Shown here: positions 20,256 through 32,680 of the stretch, one piece after another
Numbering within the stretch: the stretch's first letter is position 1
How the letters are laid out: the number at the start of each line of letters is the position of its first letter
Assembly (NCBI RefSeq): GCF_000499385.1
Contig: NW_013654545.1
Coordinates: forward strand, 59,595 to 123,594
DNA: 64,000 bases
Origin: Eimeria necatrix
Lineage: Eukaryota > Apicomplexa > Conoidasida > Eucoccidiorida > Eimeriidae
Direction of reading: 5' to 3'
Notes under the pieces: model-generated
What the model was told of the DNA's origin: nothing
The model's input: the letters and a program-made list of their open reading frames with translations, nothing else
The model's database searches: none
Translations under genes and position numbers: made by a program

Positions 20256-23200
20256 ATGACGGGAATGGCACAGACGAACGTTGGGCCTCAGGGTCCACCC
20301 AGCCCCACCGCCGACGCCTCGGCGAAACAGGTGAGGCCCATTAGCAAAAGATTAGTCAAGTAATTGGTTTGGTAGAACTGCTTGGATTGTGTTACTAGCC
20401 ACCACAATGAGCGTCAGTTACTTCATAACTCCTGAGTTGGGGAAATGGCGACCAAGCTAGAAAGTGGCCACAGAGGTGGCCGTGAGTAATTATTCGGCAT
20501 TTTCTGCGTTCTGCTATCCTTCAGCTTTCCCGCCGCGCCTTCGTGCCCCCCTTGCCATCAGTTTTTTCCTCCGGAGCCGTGCATGCAGTGCAAGTGGATG
20601 GCGCTTCACTACTGAACGAACAAGACAAACAAATGAATGCACCGTTTCTCCTTTCACCGCAGGACGAGCAAATACTGCGCGGATTGTTTCCCCACACCAT
20701 AGACACCCCATTTGTGCGCATCGAACCTGCCCATGCATCCCAATCATCCAACTCTAAGCCTTTGAACGTAGGCGTTGTGCTTAGTGGAGGGCAGGCTGCA
20801 GGAGGCCACAATGTGATATGCGGGGTGTATGACTACATACACAAGCTGAACCCTGAGTCAACTCTCTACGGGTTCCTTGGTGGACCCCACGGCGTCTACA
20901 GCGGCAACTACAAAGTACTTGATAAGAACACAATTGATAAGTACAGGAACATGGGGGGGTTTGATATGATCAAGAGCGGGAGGCACAAGATTGAGGAGGA
21001 TTCACAAAAGCAAGCATCACTTGAGGTAAAACAGGCGAAAATTCCTGTTTCACCAGCCATTATCCACCTATGCTGTCGGTAGCTAATCATTTATCCACCT
21101 TTACATGTCTCTCAACACATTCATGCATTGGCTATTGTGGACGCGTAGAGCAGTGCATATCTCCACGCGAATACCTATGCAGACTTTGCTGGGAGTTCGT
21201 TACAAAATAAGGTGCTGTACGTAACTCCATTTTTCCATCTTATTCAGGTTTGCAAGAAACTGAATTTGGATGGCCTGGTTATAATTGGCGGAGATGATTC
21301 CAACACTAACGCTGCGATCTTATCTGAGTACTTCAAGTCGAAAGGGAGCAAGACAAAAGTGATTGGATGCCCCAAGACAATTGATGGAGACCTGAAAAAC
21401 TACTACGTGGAGGTCTCTTTCGGCTTTGACACAGCATGCAGAGTGTACTCATGCGCAGTGGGGAACCTCATGATGCAGACGCTCACTCAAAGTCAGTTTT
21501 GCTCCTTCATTGATAAGCGATTTTCCATCTGGACTTCATATTGATTGCGAATGCTTGTATACATCCATGCGCGTTGGCGTTGGGGGGCGTGACTATGAGT
21601 ATGCGTGTATAGTGCGTTGGTCATGAAACTCTGCAACAACGCGCATTATGCGGTCCTGTGCGTTCCCGTATGCTTGTGCGTGCTTTTGTGCTTATATTTG
21701 CTCAAGCATTTTTAATGTGTAACTGACTGTGGGGATGTGGAGATCCGCAAATGTTCGTTTGTGAAGTACTACTGTGAATGGAGCCTTCCATCAGTTTCAT
21801 TGTGTCGTCTGATGGTGTGTTATCGTCCCATATCATATTTACCTTTCATCAGGCCTTTCCCTTGTTTGTCCTGATTTTGGTTTCTCCTTGTTCCGCAGAA
21901 AATGTGTACCAGTTTGTGCGTCTCATGGGCCGTAGCGCCTCTCTTCTTACCTTGGAGTGCGCACTGCGTTGCCACCCGAACATGACATTTGTGGGCGAGG
22001 AAGTACAGGCGAAAAAGCAGTCCCTGAAGGCGCTAGTAGCAATGACTGCAGATCTGGTTGAGGCACGCGCAAAGCTGGGGAAGCATTACGGTGTTATTTT
22101 GCTTCCGGAGGGGCTCATTGAATTCATTCCGGAGGTGAGGAGGATATTCGCTGTGTAGTGGATTTATATATATATGTATATATACGTAGACACACGGAAG
22201 TCAGCCCTTCTGTCGAGGTATGTCTATTGAAGCATGAACAATTAGGTGTTCGATGTGCGCCGGATTACCATACGCGTTCAGGTTGGGGTGCTGATCGGAG
22301 AAATTAATAACATTGTCGCCGCTGGCGAGTTCGACAGAGCGAAATTGACTGCAGCAAGTCGAGAAGTGCTTGATATGCTGCCTCAGCATACACAGCAGCA
22401 GTTGCTGCTCGACAGAGATCCCCATGGAAACGTGCAGGTAAGAGTTTGCAGCCGCGTGCAAACGAGGCTTGATATAAGTTCAGTTCAACTTGTCGGGTTA
22501 TGCCACGATTTGATTATCGTCTTCACCCATGTTCAATTTGGATTGCCTTTGTTGTATGCACAATTTGTCTGGTTTTGAACTTATGCGCATTTCGCAGGTA
22601 GCGCTGATCCACACTGAGCAGTTGCTTCTGGAGTTGACTACCGAAGAGCTCCACCGGAGAGGCTTTAAGCACCCCTTCTATGGGCGGTGCACTTACCTGG
22701 GGTTCGTCACTTCAAGTTTCTATTCTGCCTCCAAATACATACTCATATTGGGCTTGTTTGTACTTTCTCCTGGTATCCGCAGGCCCTTATGACTTTATGT
22801 TTCTGGCTTTGCTATTTTACAGATATGAGGGCCGCAGCGGCTTCCCCAGTGATTTCGATGCGACGTATTGCTACGGCCTGGGCAATGTGGCGGGGGCTCT
22901 CATTCAGAACGGGGTACGTGTGGAAGCAGAAAACGAACTAATTAATTTAACCCCAGAAGGGCAAACCTAGAGATATGGGGATGTTGTGCTGTTATCCATG
23001 CGGGCAGATATAGGTATGGCTCTGTGAATTATGTGCTTCATTGAAATGTTCTAAAGGGCGGATGCTGTTTTTGGCTGTCCTTCGTTCATGCGCCTAATTT
23101 GCGACTGGCTTGCCGGCGGCGCAGGTAACAAGCTGCATGGCTGTGCTTAAGGGTATGAGCAGCAGCAGCGATGTGAGCACCTGGGTGCCTGCTGGCGTGC

Positions 23201-26200
23201 CTCTGACAAAGATGATGAATCTAGAAAATAGGAAAGGGAAGACGAATGTTCCCGTCATCAAGAAGTTCCTTGTAGACATAGAAAAGCCCCTTTTCAAAGC
23301 TTTTGAGCAGGTATTGAGGAACACGATGAGCTGGGTTTCTTTTTAAAGTGATAATTGTAGATCAACGAAGCGTTGTTTGGGGAAAGCGTAGATCAGTTAT
23401 ACAAACTGAACAGGAAACAAAGATTGCATCATATGCACAGGTTGTATGATGCAGCGTTGAACTCATTCGAGGGATGAAACTTAAACGAGAACTGGCGCAG
23501 TACTCACAATATACGAACTCCTGCAGATTCAACCGACGTTTTGTCCGTTTTGTCTGTTTCAGGTCAGAGAGGCATGGAAGTTGCTTGACGCGTACTTGGT
23601 GCCCGGGCCGATGCAGCTGAATGGTGAAGAGCTGCAGCTGCCATATACATTGACAGGCCCTCCTCCGCTTGAGACGCTGCTGCCAGCAACGGCAGCAGCA
23701 GCATATAAGGACAGCGCGCTCCTGCAGCAGCAAGGGTACAGACACTATTTCAGCCTGTTGCAGCACTTGCGCTCCCCGCTTCAGCAGTCGAGGCAGAAGT
23801 CTTCCATTGAGGTGCCTCAAGGCCTGCTGCAGGCAGGGGTAGTCCTCCAACCCACCGGTGTCAGGGAGCTACTGTCGTCGCATCACCAGCAGCATGTCAA
23901 GCAGCTGTTCCCCAAAACAGCAGCAACACAGGGAGGATTGTACACTGCTGCTGCCGGTACACCTGAAAAGAGAAGGGTTGGCATCATCCTTGCGGGAGAG
24001 TCAACTCCCGGTCTGTCGAATGTTTTGCTCGGCATTATTGAAAAGTAAGAGCACTGCTACTACTGTCCGCGTACTGTCTGTTTGGGTGTATACATCCATT
24101 TGTGCGTGTTTTCGCACATGTATTCCTCAAGCCTTTAGATGTTAGTTGGCTGCATTTGTGTATGGTGACGGGTTTCAGCTCGACGCTGTGCCCATTTGCC
24201 GTTCTTCGTTTCGTTCCTTTTTGCTTCTCTTGCGCAGAGTAACTGCAGCCGGAGGCGAGGTGATGGGCATCTTGGGCGACGGTAGCTTTACCAACTTGTC
24301 TCAGATGAGAAATGACATAGAAATGCAGAAGAATCAAAATGCTTTCCCCTTCCTGGGTCGCACTGTGCTGGAGGAACAGCAGCTGCTGGCTCCGGTGAGG
24401 TTTCCTAAGTTCGTGCTGCCAAATTGCAAAAATAATATTACAGGTGTCCATCTGCTTCTTGAGGAAAGTGCAATGAATTGTGACTCTGGCTTTTTCGTTT
24501 TTTTATGTGCTTCTCGCCTTCTCGGCTGAGATGGGCTAGCACAAATTGTGCACAGCTCTGCGCTTAGAGCTTTGGTGCATTGACATGTATAATTGTAGTA
24601 GCAATTGTTTTGCTTTTTCTTCGCGTTTTTTGCAGTCTCAAGCGCCTGTATGTTGTCCTGGTTGTGGTTGTGGACATTTGTTTACAAAATTTTCCCAATG
24701 GGGGCTCTGTGTCTTTTTTTCAGGGGGGCGCGTTGGGTTCACCTGCGAACCTTGACGTTTTGGTGGTACTGCGTGGGACCTTTAGCGGTTGCGCTTCTCT
24801 GGCTGAGCGCTTGGCGGAACGGGGTGACAGATGCACCGTGCTGAATGTGTGCGGTGACAGCGACTTCTGCCTGTCTGATCCTTCGAGTTTCATGGATGCA
24901 ATGGAACAGATATCTGGATCTGCTATTACCTTCACTGATCAGCAGAACGATCAGACGATCGCTTGCGAAAACACACGCAAGCTCATCAGAGATGCAGCGG
25001 GAGCACTTGCGCTAGGATTTGATACGCAGACCAAGGCGGCCGCTGAACTTGTCGGTGGGTTCTAAGCTAAACCGAAATCGCGCACTTCCAAGTGAATCTG
25101 GATCGAATATACGGTGCCAAAGTTCTAATGAATGCACGCGACTGAGTACTGATTACCTGGCTACTGTGGGCATTCGTGAAGAGTGAAGCTGACGTGATAT
25201 CTTGTGCTCTCCCGCTTCGTTATATAAAACCTTGAACCATCGGTCCCTGCACATAAGATGCACAACGGGCGGTGGAGATAGTCTGAATTTTTAAGTTGGG
25301 CTTAGCAATGGCTCCTGATGAATCTTTCCATATTCACAGGAAACTTGATGACGGACAGCAACAGCGCGGCAAAATACTTCTACTTCTGCAAAGTGGGGGG
25401 TGGAAGAGGAGCAGAGGCTGAGGTGGCGATGCAGACACATCCGAACATGGCTCTGATTTCGACTCTATATGCGGACAGCCAGCCTGTACAGATTGCAGAG
25501 GTAAGTATCATAATGGTGTGCTTTAACGGCTAAGAACTGTGCATTTGAGGCCAGCTTAGTGCACATTTCAATTGCATCTGCAGAAACGCCGGTCAAGGGT
25601 GTGGGGAGGTTACGTCAGAATTTGGCGAATCAGTCTATGTACATCTTTGCTGTACAGTTGCTTTATTTTTACTGAATATAGAGTGCACTTCAAACGTGCT
25701 GCAGTGGACAGGGGTTCCCTGCCATGTGCGCTGTTGCTCCTCCTACGGAACATAGTGATTGCATGTGAAGCAATATTTGTTTACGCTACGGTGCACAATG
25801 CATTCAGTTTCCTGCAGACGTAATTACCTACGACACAATGAGAGCTGCTCGACGTTTGTCTTGTTAGTGTATTCCGTCACTGCTGTCTGTATTTTCGGTC
25901 GGGTCGTGCAAACTATCTCTTTGGCCATTCCCTATATATTTTTTTGCCGCTTTTCTTCTTCCTGTCCTCTCTGCACCAGCAAATCGCGGACTGCGTGGCG
26001 GCTCGTTGCGCTCAAAAGAAGAACTTTGGCGTTTTGCTTTTGAACGAAGATTTGTTCATTACCAACAAGGCTGTGAGTTAACGAGAATACATGTAACTAG
26101 CGCTATCCGCTGGGTCGATTTAGTCGACACAGCGTTCAAACTTAATGGCCACTGGAGTTTCAATGATTTTGGTGCCTGCATTATTGTGACGGTGACCCAA

Positions 26201-27602
26201 GAACTGCCTCTCGGCGTGCCTGGATACTGCAGTCCGCATTTAACTGAAAATAATGCCCAGATTTTTTCCGCATCGGATCATTAGAAGACAGTGGGTATCA
26301 TACAGGAGCGGTTGGACTTTTTTCGTTTGTTTGGTGTCTACAGCTCCGCTCTGTCGCCGTAGCTTTGGCCGGTAACAAGGGTAATCCATTAGCCCTTTCG
26401 GGCGCTGATCATGCCGTCTTCACCTCGATTCCGAAATCTTTCCAACAAAAGTTGGTGCAGATCTTCGGCACCCCGGGCAATTTCCCCTTGAAGGCCGCTA
26501 GCTTCCCCTTGCATGACTGTTTGGCTACAATGGTAAGAGGCAGACAGGCTGAATGGCTGTAATGCAGGGTCATTTTACAGGAGGTGAAACTGACACGCTT
26601 TGTTCCAGTGGCGTGCATATCTGTATATAGAACATGTATGGATGCACGAGACGTGCGCGGACAGCGGAGCGGCCGCAGCAGCGCTTATGGCTCAACAATG
26701 TGAATATGTGGGTCAGCAAAGGAGTTACGATTTGTATAAGAGAATGTGCTCATGCTCAACTGATTGAGACCGTCGATTTGATCTCCTGCAGGTTGCCAAC
26801 GTGTTGAAAGAAAGGAAAGCCGCCGGCAAGTTTAGCGGGAGTTTCGCTCCTATCTGCTTCGACCTCTCGGACCAGGTATCCTCCCGTAAATACAAATTTG
26901 TGTGGACTAACGAATTGTCCGGATATATGCCAGTCGTAATTTAATGAGCGGGCTAAATTTGAGCTGTATATTTATTCCATTCGATTTATGTTGAAAGCCC
27001 CTCAGGAAGTCAGGAGCTCTCTGAGCGCGTTCCATATTTCCCTGTTATCAAGTTTGTTGCTGTTGCTCAGCCACCGACGCGGCTGTTTTGTCTACCTTCA
27101 CCTTGTTTCCTTGTTTGCAGTGGCACATTTGCTTATGTTTCTTTTTCTGGCGCAGGTCCGCGGATCCTTCCCTTCCGCGTATGACTGTAGCGTGGGCTAC
27201 ACACTGGGGCTGCTGTCCGGCATGCTAGCTGTGTCTCCCGCTCTGCAAAAGTTACCAAGTGCTGCTGTCTTAATTAGTAACCCTACCTCAACTGTCACTT
27301 CCTTATCTCCGGTGGTGGTGCCGCTTCCGGTGGCGGCGATGGCATGCGGACTGAAACCCAGCAGCGGCGCTACTGGTGCACGCAGAGGTCTTGCAGCAGC
27401 TGCTGCTGCTGGTGCCTTCGACATTCAGTTGCACACCCCCACCCAGAATGCCGCGGCTGCAGCTGTTAGCATGCAGCTGCAGCAGCAGGAGTTCCTACTT
27501 AAAGACACATACCTCAACAGCGGCCCCATTCAGTTCCATTCTGTGCCGGGCGCAGCGGATGCGGACAGGGAGTGCAACTTCCTGCTCAGCAAAAGCCTCT
27601 AA
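20256..27602 (+). CDS. Double-domain 6-phosphofructokinase, pyrophosphate-dependent type
   Basis: Phosphorylates fructose 6-phosphate to the 1,6-bisphosphate in the cytosol, probably with pyrophosphate. Sixteen exons: 20256-20330, 20525-21025, 21248-21491, 21899-22134, 22282-22437, 22598-22701, 22823-22913, 23125-23310, 23563-24044, 24238-24394, 24724-25054, 25340-25500, 25980-26072, 26344-26532, 26792-26875, 27156-27602. Every phase agrees; 1,178 residues. N-terminal domain: [25 protein letters not shown] (G206-A214) and PKTIDGDLK (234-242). D209 in GGDD and K235 are the hallmarks of PPi rather than ATP use. [14 protein letters not shown] and [12 protein letters not shown] also match. A second PFK-like domain starts near 667 ([13 protein letters not shown]) and keeps [15 protein letters not shown], but I find no GGD or TIDGD. 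It is therefore probably structural or regulatory, as in fused alpha/beta PFKs of Plasmodium and Toxoplasma. The C-terminal about 90 residues are Ala/Gln-rich. Confidence 0.93.
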
Positions 27603-29681
27603 ATTGACGCAGGAAAAAGCTGCCGATCCAATTTATTACTATTTGAACAAAATGTGAAATCAACGAGACGATGAGGTGGGCAGTAGTGACTGTTCTGAGT
27701 TGCGCACTGACACCTGACTGGTCTTGGGACCAGTTTGACTTGTTTTGTCATTTTTGTAGTCCCTCCCAAGTCGGGGTGTACGTTACTGAGAAATAACAAT
27801 TTAAATCGTTAAGATCTATTCTTTTTGTTTTCTGGGCTACCTACAAGCGCTACAGTGGACAAATGGTAGGCGAATAGAAGCTAGGCGCTTCCCAACGAAG
27901 TACTCTGCGGGCTTCGTTTCAGGTAGATATGGCGTTTACTGATTGCATTTCAAAGGGTTTAGTGAGTCCTCTTATGTTCAAGGCTCGTTTCGTCAACCAA
28001 ATTCCGTGGATTTTGCCCCCGTTCTCCCTTTGTGGCTCCAGGGGGAGGGGTGGATGGCGGCGCATAGACACACTTTACCTCCTCACGATTGCTTAGTTTC
28101 TTCATTGCTACAAGAATCAGAACTCTTATGAACGTGATATGGAACTAGATACCTTAGAAACAGAAGGCGGGACGCGTTGCCCTCACTGGTCTTCTAGCTT
28201 GCGCGCAAGGCAAACACCATCGGTTAAGGGCACGGAAGTAGAGGATCACCTATTACTGTTCGCCTATTCTACAACGCATATAAATTAAATTTTTGTCCGG
28301 AAGATTATATTTCATAAATGAAAAGGTCGCGGGAAGACAAGTTGGCATTGAACACCCCAGCCTGTGGGTTCACAACCAGGCCGTGCATTGCAATCCTCTC
28401 GAAAAAATTTGCATGGAGGCCAAAAATGCAAAAATTTTGCACAATTTGGTCACTCAACATGTTATGATGGCCAACTGAGTCATTTTTTCACTGGAACCAG
28501 CCGAAGCCAGCCAGAAGGACCGCTGCCAAAAGGACCGCTGCCGTGCACCGAGCGGAAACCATTGCCTCCCCGCTCCAGCTAGCCGCCCCTTGGGGGGTCA
28601 GGACACAAAAGGCTCCGGACTTCTGCGTCATTCACTTTCTATTTGTTTACTTCTTAGACGCCCACGGCACATATACGGACTCTGTGGCACAGTAGAATGT
28701 GTACTTTCTCCTGTTTTTCCCAACTGTGCCTCAGAGGGGGCGATCTTGTCTGTCTAGTTCGATTGTGCACACTGCGCACAGCTGCAGTTCTGCTTATTAG
28801 AGTAGGTGGTTGAGATTTATTTATGAATGAACTGTTCATTCCACCTTCAATTTGTCTTTGAATATCATTTGTAATTACCCACAAACCAACAACTGAGCTC
28901 GGGAGCGATGCCTGTCTTTGCTAGCATGGCGTGCCGAGCAATTTTACTCTGGAGCAACGGAGGGTCAAACAGCTTCATGTGACCCGGGGAAAGGTCTTAA
29001 GCTGCTAAAACCTATTAATTGTTTCTTTATGTATCTTCTTTTGTCCGTGTTTTTGCCCTAGAAGGACTCGTACCCCACCCCTATGTCCACCAAACCACAG
29101 GAGATCCCGAAGATGGCTTCTTTGCTCTACGGCAGCGCATAGACATGAGCAACGCTTCCAGCTGGTCCACCTGGTCTTTATTCCTTTAAGTAGTGCTTCC
29201 TTGGCCGCGCTTGTGCCCTTTGTTTCCATGCGCTTTAGACATACGTCCGCATTTTGCGCGTGCGTTTTTGCCCTTCTCTGGAGTTCACTGCTTATTGTGT
29301 CCCCCCAAGAGCAGTCTTCTCTCTGAATGAGTCAGGATACCTCAGCATACGTATAGAGCAGCGAGTGCTTGCTCGGCGCCTTGCCTATTATCTCGCTAAG
29401 GAAGGACGAGCGCCCTGCAACACCGCAGCTGGGCCTTTCGCTCCCCGCAGCACCGCCAGGGGTAGTGACAGCAGCATTAACAGCAGCAATAGTGGGATCT
29501 GCTGCCGCCTGCAGCTATAGGATTCTGTCCCATTTCAGCCCGTCGCTCCCTGACTATTTGTTTTGTAGGACCCGCGGCCTCTTGATACCATTTTATTATT
29601 TCGGATCGTCTTTTGTTTTAGGTGTTTTTGGACCAGGCCTTCCTCTGGTTCTTCTTTTTTTTTCGCTAATCTTCCCCAGTG
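27603..29681. other. Intergenic, 3' of PFK to CCCH gene, no gene seen
   Basis: No supported gene. A short duplicated word (AGGACCGCTGCC) occurs at about 28517-28543. The final 120 bp before 29682 are strongly pyrimidine-rich and end in CTTCCCCAG two bases before the ATG, which could be a 5'-UTR intron acceptor. Confidence 0.5.
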
Positions 29682-32680
29682 ATGCCATCCAACGCTTCTA
29701 GGACGGCTTCTGCCGTTTCTTCTTTTTGGCCTATGTCTTCTGCGTGGCGCTCCTGCGCCCTCCATAGCAACAACGACAGGAGCATAGCTAGTGATTGTAG
29801 CATGTGTTCTGGGGATAACAGGAGGGAGGCACAAGTCCCTCGTCTGAATCCTCAAACCCTACGTCTCGAGGAACTCTTCCAGGCAGTTACGAGTGCTTCT
29901 CTTACTGTCCCCCCGCAAACCCAACTGCGCATCAACCAGAACGCGCCTGAGCAGACCCAGCAGCAAAAGTCGCAAACGCAACCTCGGCGAGTGCAAAACA
30001 TGTCTATTGAAGGCGTGATGCAGGACAGCCCCGCAAGTGATTTGCTGAGGGCTCCTTTAGATAGGGTAGAATGCCTTGAGCGGGTCGTTGAGGACAGAAT
30101 CAGCAGCTGCAACAAGAGCAAAAAAATCGAGCAGCAGCAGTTACTGCAGCGCCCGTTTCCGCAGTGCTTCCCTCACCAGGAACAAGTGCAGCAAAGGCAA
30201 CAGCCCCCACTGCAGTTGCAGCAGAGGCCCCCTGAACTCGACTTGGCATCTCATGTAGGCTTTTCCGGCCAGCAAAAGCAGCAGCAGAAAGAACAGCAGA
30301 GTGAGCAGCAGCTGCCGGCCGCGCCCTTGCCAATGCAGCAGCAGCAGACTTTAGATGCGCATACCCGTGCCCAGCTGCAGCTGCAGTTGCAGCTACAGCT
30401 CCAGCAGCAGCAGCAGCCGGTTGAGGAAGACCGTGAGCACAAGCAGCAGAAGCAAGACAGTCAGCTGCTGGTTTCAAATCTGCCCTCTTTGCCACCTGTG
30501 CCCTTAACGGGGACCATCCTAGCAGATCGGCGGATCATATTTTACCGCACACAGATGTGTCCCCACGCGGCTCGGGGTCAGTGCAAGCTGGGTAGCAGCT
30601 GCCGCTTCGCACATAAGAGGGAAGAGCTCAGGCCCCCTCCTAGACTTGATAAGACAAGGATTTGCGCATTTATCAAGGCTGGTCTGCGATGCGCAAGAGG
30701 TGAGGTTACAAGGAGTCCAGCTAGCTGGGTAGCTAAAGACGGAAGATTTGTAGCCAGTGAGGTAACGAGCTCGCAAGTTAGTCGTCAGCGCTCCAACTAC
30801 CCAACCAACTATCGGGCTTTAGTAAACATCTTATTTTTAGGCACTATGCATCACACTTACTTACTGTGTACAACATAAACGCTACACAGCACACTAGTCC
30901 TTACCTAAGCAGGGAGCTTCAAGCAGTAGGGAGGCTTGACGCCTGTTTGACTGTGTGCACTGCTGGTAAGGCTCGGAGAATGATGATTAGCACCAGAACT
31001 GGATTGCAGTTACACATTACGTGCTGTGCTGATTTGTACTAACACCGATGGTGTAGTTGTACTTCCACGCCTTTACTGGCTGTCCGACTTTTTGTGCTTC
31101 ACGTTGCAGGCCCTGCCTGCTCGTTTGCGCACAGCCGCGACGAGTTGCGCTTCACTGCTGCATTCTTTAAGACGAACATTTGTCGTAGCTGGATGTCTGG
31201 CCGCTGCCTCCACTCGGATACGTGCAATCATGCACATGGGATTCAGGAGCTGCTATTTTTTAGGACCCTGGCGGTGCAAACAGGAGCCAGAGACTTTGTC
31301 AAAGAGAAAGGAAGGAACGAAGCGGATGCTGCGGCTGCCGCAGATAGTGCTGCAGCAGCAGCGGCGGCTACGCATAGAGGGGTCGACAAACATCAACACC
31401 ACCAGAAACACCAACAGCAGCAGCAACTGCAGCAAGAGCAGCAGAGAGAACCAGCACAAGGGGCAGAGGCAAACTGGAATAATGGCAATGAAGTTAGCGC
31501 AGCAACGGCGTTGCTGCAGGGAGAAACTGGCTACATGCAAAAGAACGGCAAAGCGCTTACGCAGCACCAAAAGCAGCAACAGCAGCCGCAACAGAAGCAG
31601 CCACAGTCGCAGCAGCTGCAGCCCTACCATACTTTGGAGAATCTACCAAAAAAGCTACTAGAAGCCTTACAGCAAAGCCTGCAGCAGCACCAGCTGCCAG
31701 CAGATCCCCTCACCAAGTCATTTGTGCAGTTGGTTTCATCTGAGCCGAATCAGTGGCATGCTGCAGCTGTGCCAGCAACAGCAGCTGCTGCTGTAGCTGC
31801 ACGTGCCACTGCAACGACGCCCGCTTGTAAAGGCATGGAGACGAAACGCCTCAAGCGAGGTCGAGGAAAGACAAAGAAGGGAACACTCAGGCAACGAAAG
31901 GAACAGCAGGGAGTTCCAAGGCTGCCACTTTCTCCAGTGTCTATGCAGCGTGACAGGCATCCGAAGACACAGCAGAGACAAGAGCAGCTTGAGCAACAGG
32001 GACAGCAAGGGAGCGAGCAAACTAACCCAGTAGCTGCTGCTCTGATGCGGATGTTGCGGGCCTCAGATGAGACACTAGTTGGCCCCAGTGATGGCGAAGC
32101 GATAATGGCTGCCACCAAGCAGCAGCAGCAGCAGCAGCTGCTGCTGCTCTTCGCACAGCAACATAAGATAAGCGAGGACTTGCTCTCCCAAGTGTCGCTT
32201 TACGGAGAACCGAGATGCGGCTTCAAAGCAGGGAAAGAGTCCCACAAGGTACCTTCGCAGGTGCTCCCAAAGTATGCCTTCAACGAGCCAGCCAAGGGCT
32301 CACCTAGGGCTGTGGTGCGCCCTGTGGGAGAAGGCAGATACTGGGACCTAGAAAGCACTGACAGCACGGAGACTGTCAGCAGTACGACACACACGCCGGG
32401 AGAGACTAGCAGGGTTAGCAGTAAAGAACAGCTTGTAGTAGATAGCCGGGAAGATTGGAGCGATCTCAACCCGTCGCAGCCACAGCTGCAGCAACTGCAG
32501 CACCGCAAGTGCTCGGGCGTGTTGTCTCCGTTCGACTACGCTGATATATTAACAAATGTGAAGGAGCTAAAGCAGCTGAGGAGCGGCTCAGCAGCAGCTT
32601 TTGATCGCGAAGGAGGACGCCTCAGCTCTTTACCTTGCTTTTCCCGTCGTGAAGATGATAGTTTCAAAGATATGATGTAA
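29682..32680 (+). CDS. Gln-rich protein with three CCCH zinc fingers
   Basis: Probable RNA-binding protein acting on mRNA stability or translation, judged from the CCCH family. Two exons, 29682-30699 and 31110-32680 (phase 1, GTGAGG donor, ACGTTGCAG acceptor), give 862 residues. Three tandem fingers are visible: C293-x7-C301-x5-C307-x3-H311; C328-x8-C337-x5-C343-x3-H347; and C364-x7-C372-x5-C378-x3-H382. The intron splits finger 2 between C337 and C343. Read without splicing, finger 2 would be destroyed, which strongly supports the join. Spacers have the form KREELRPPP and SRDELRFTA, a lead-in common to tandem CCCH proteins. Residues about 80-270 and 400-700 are Gln-rich with Gln/Leu repeats. 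The ATG at 29682 is the first in frame. Target RNAs are unknown. Confidence 0.85.
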
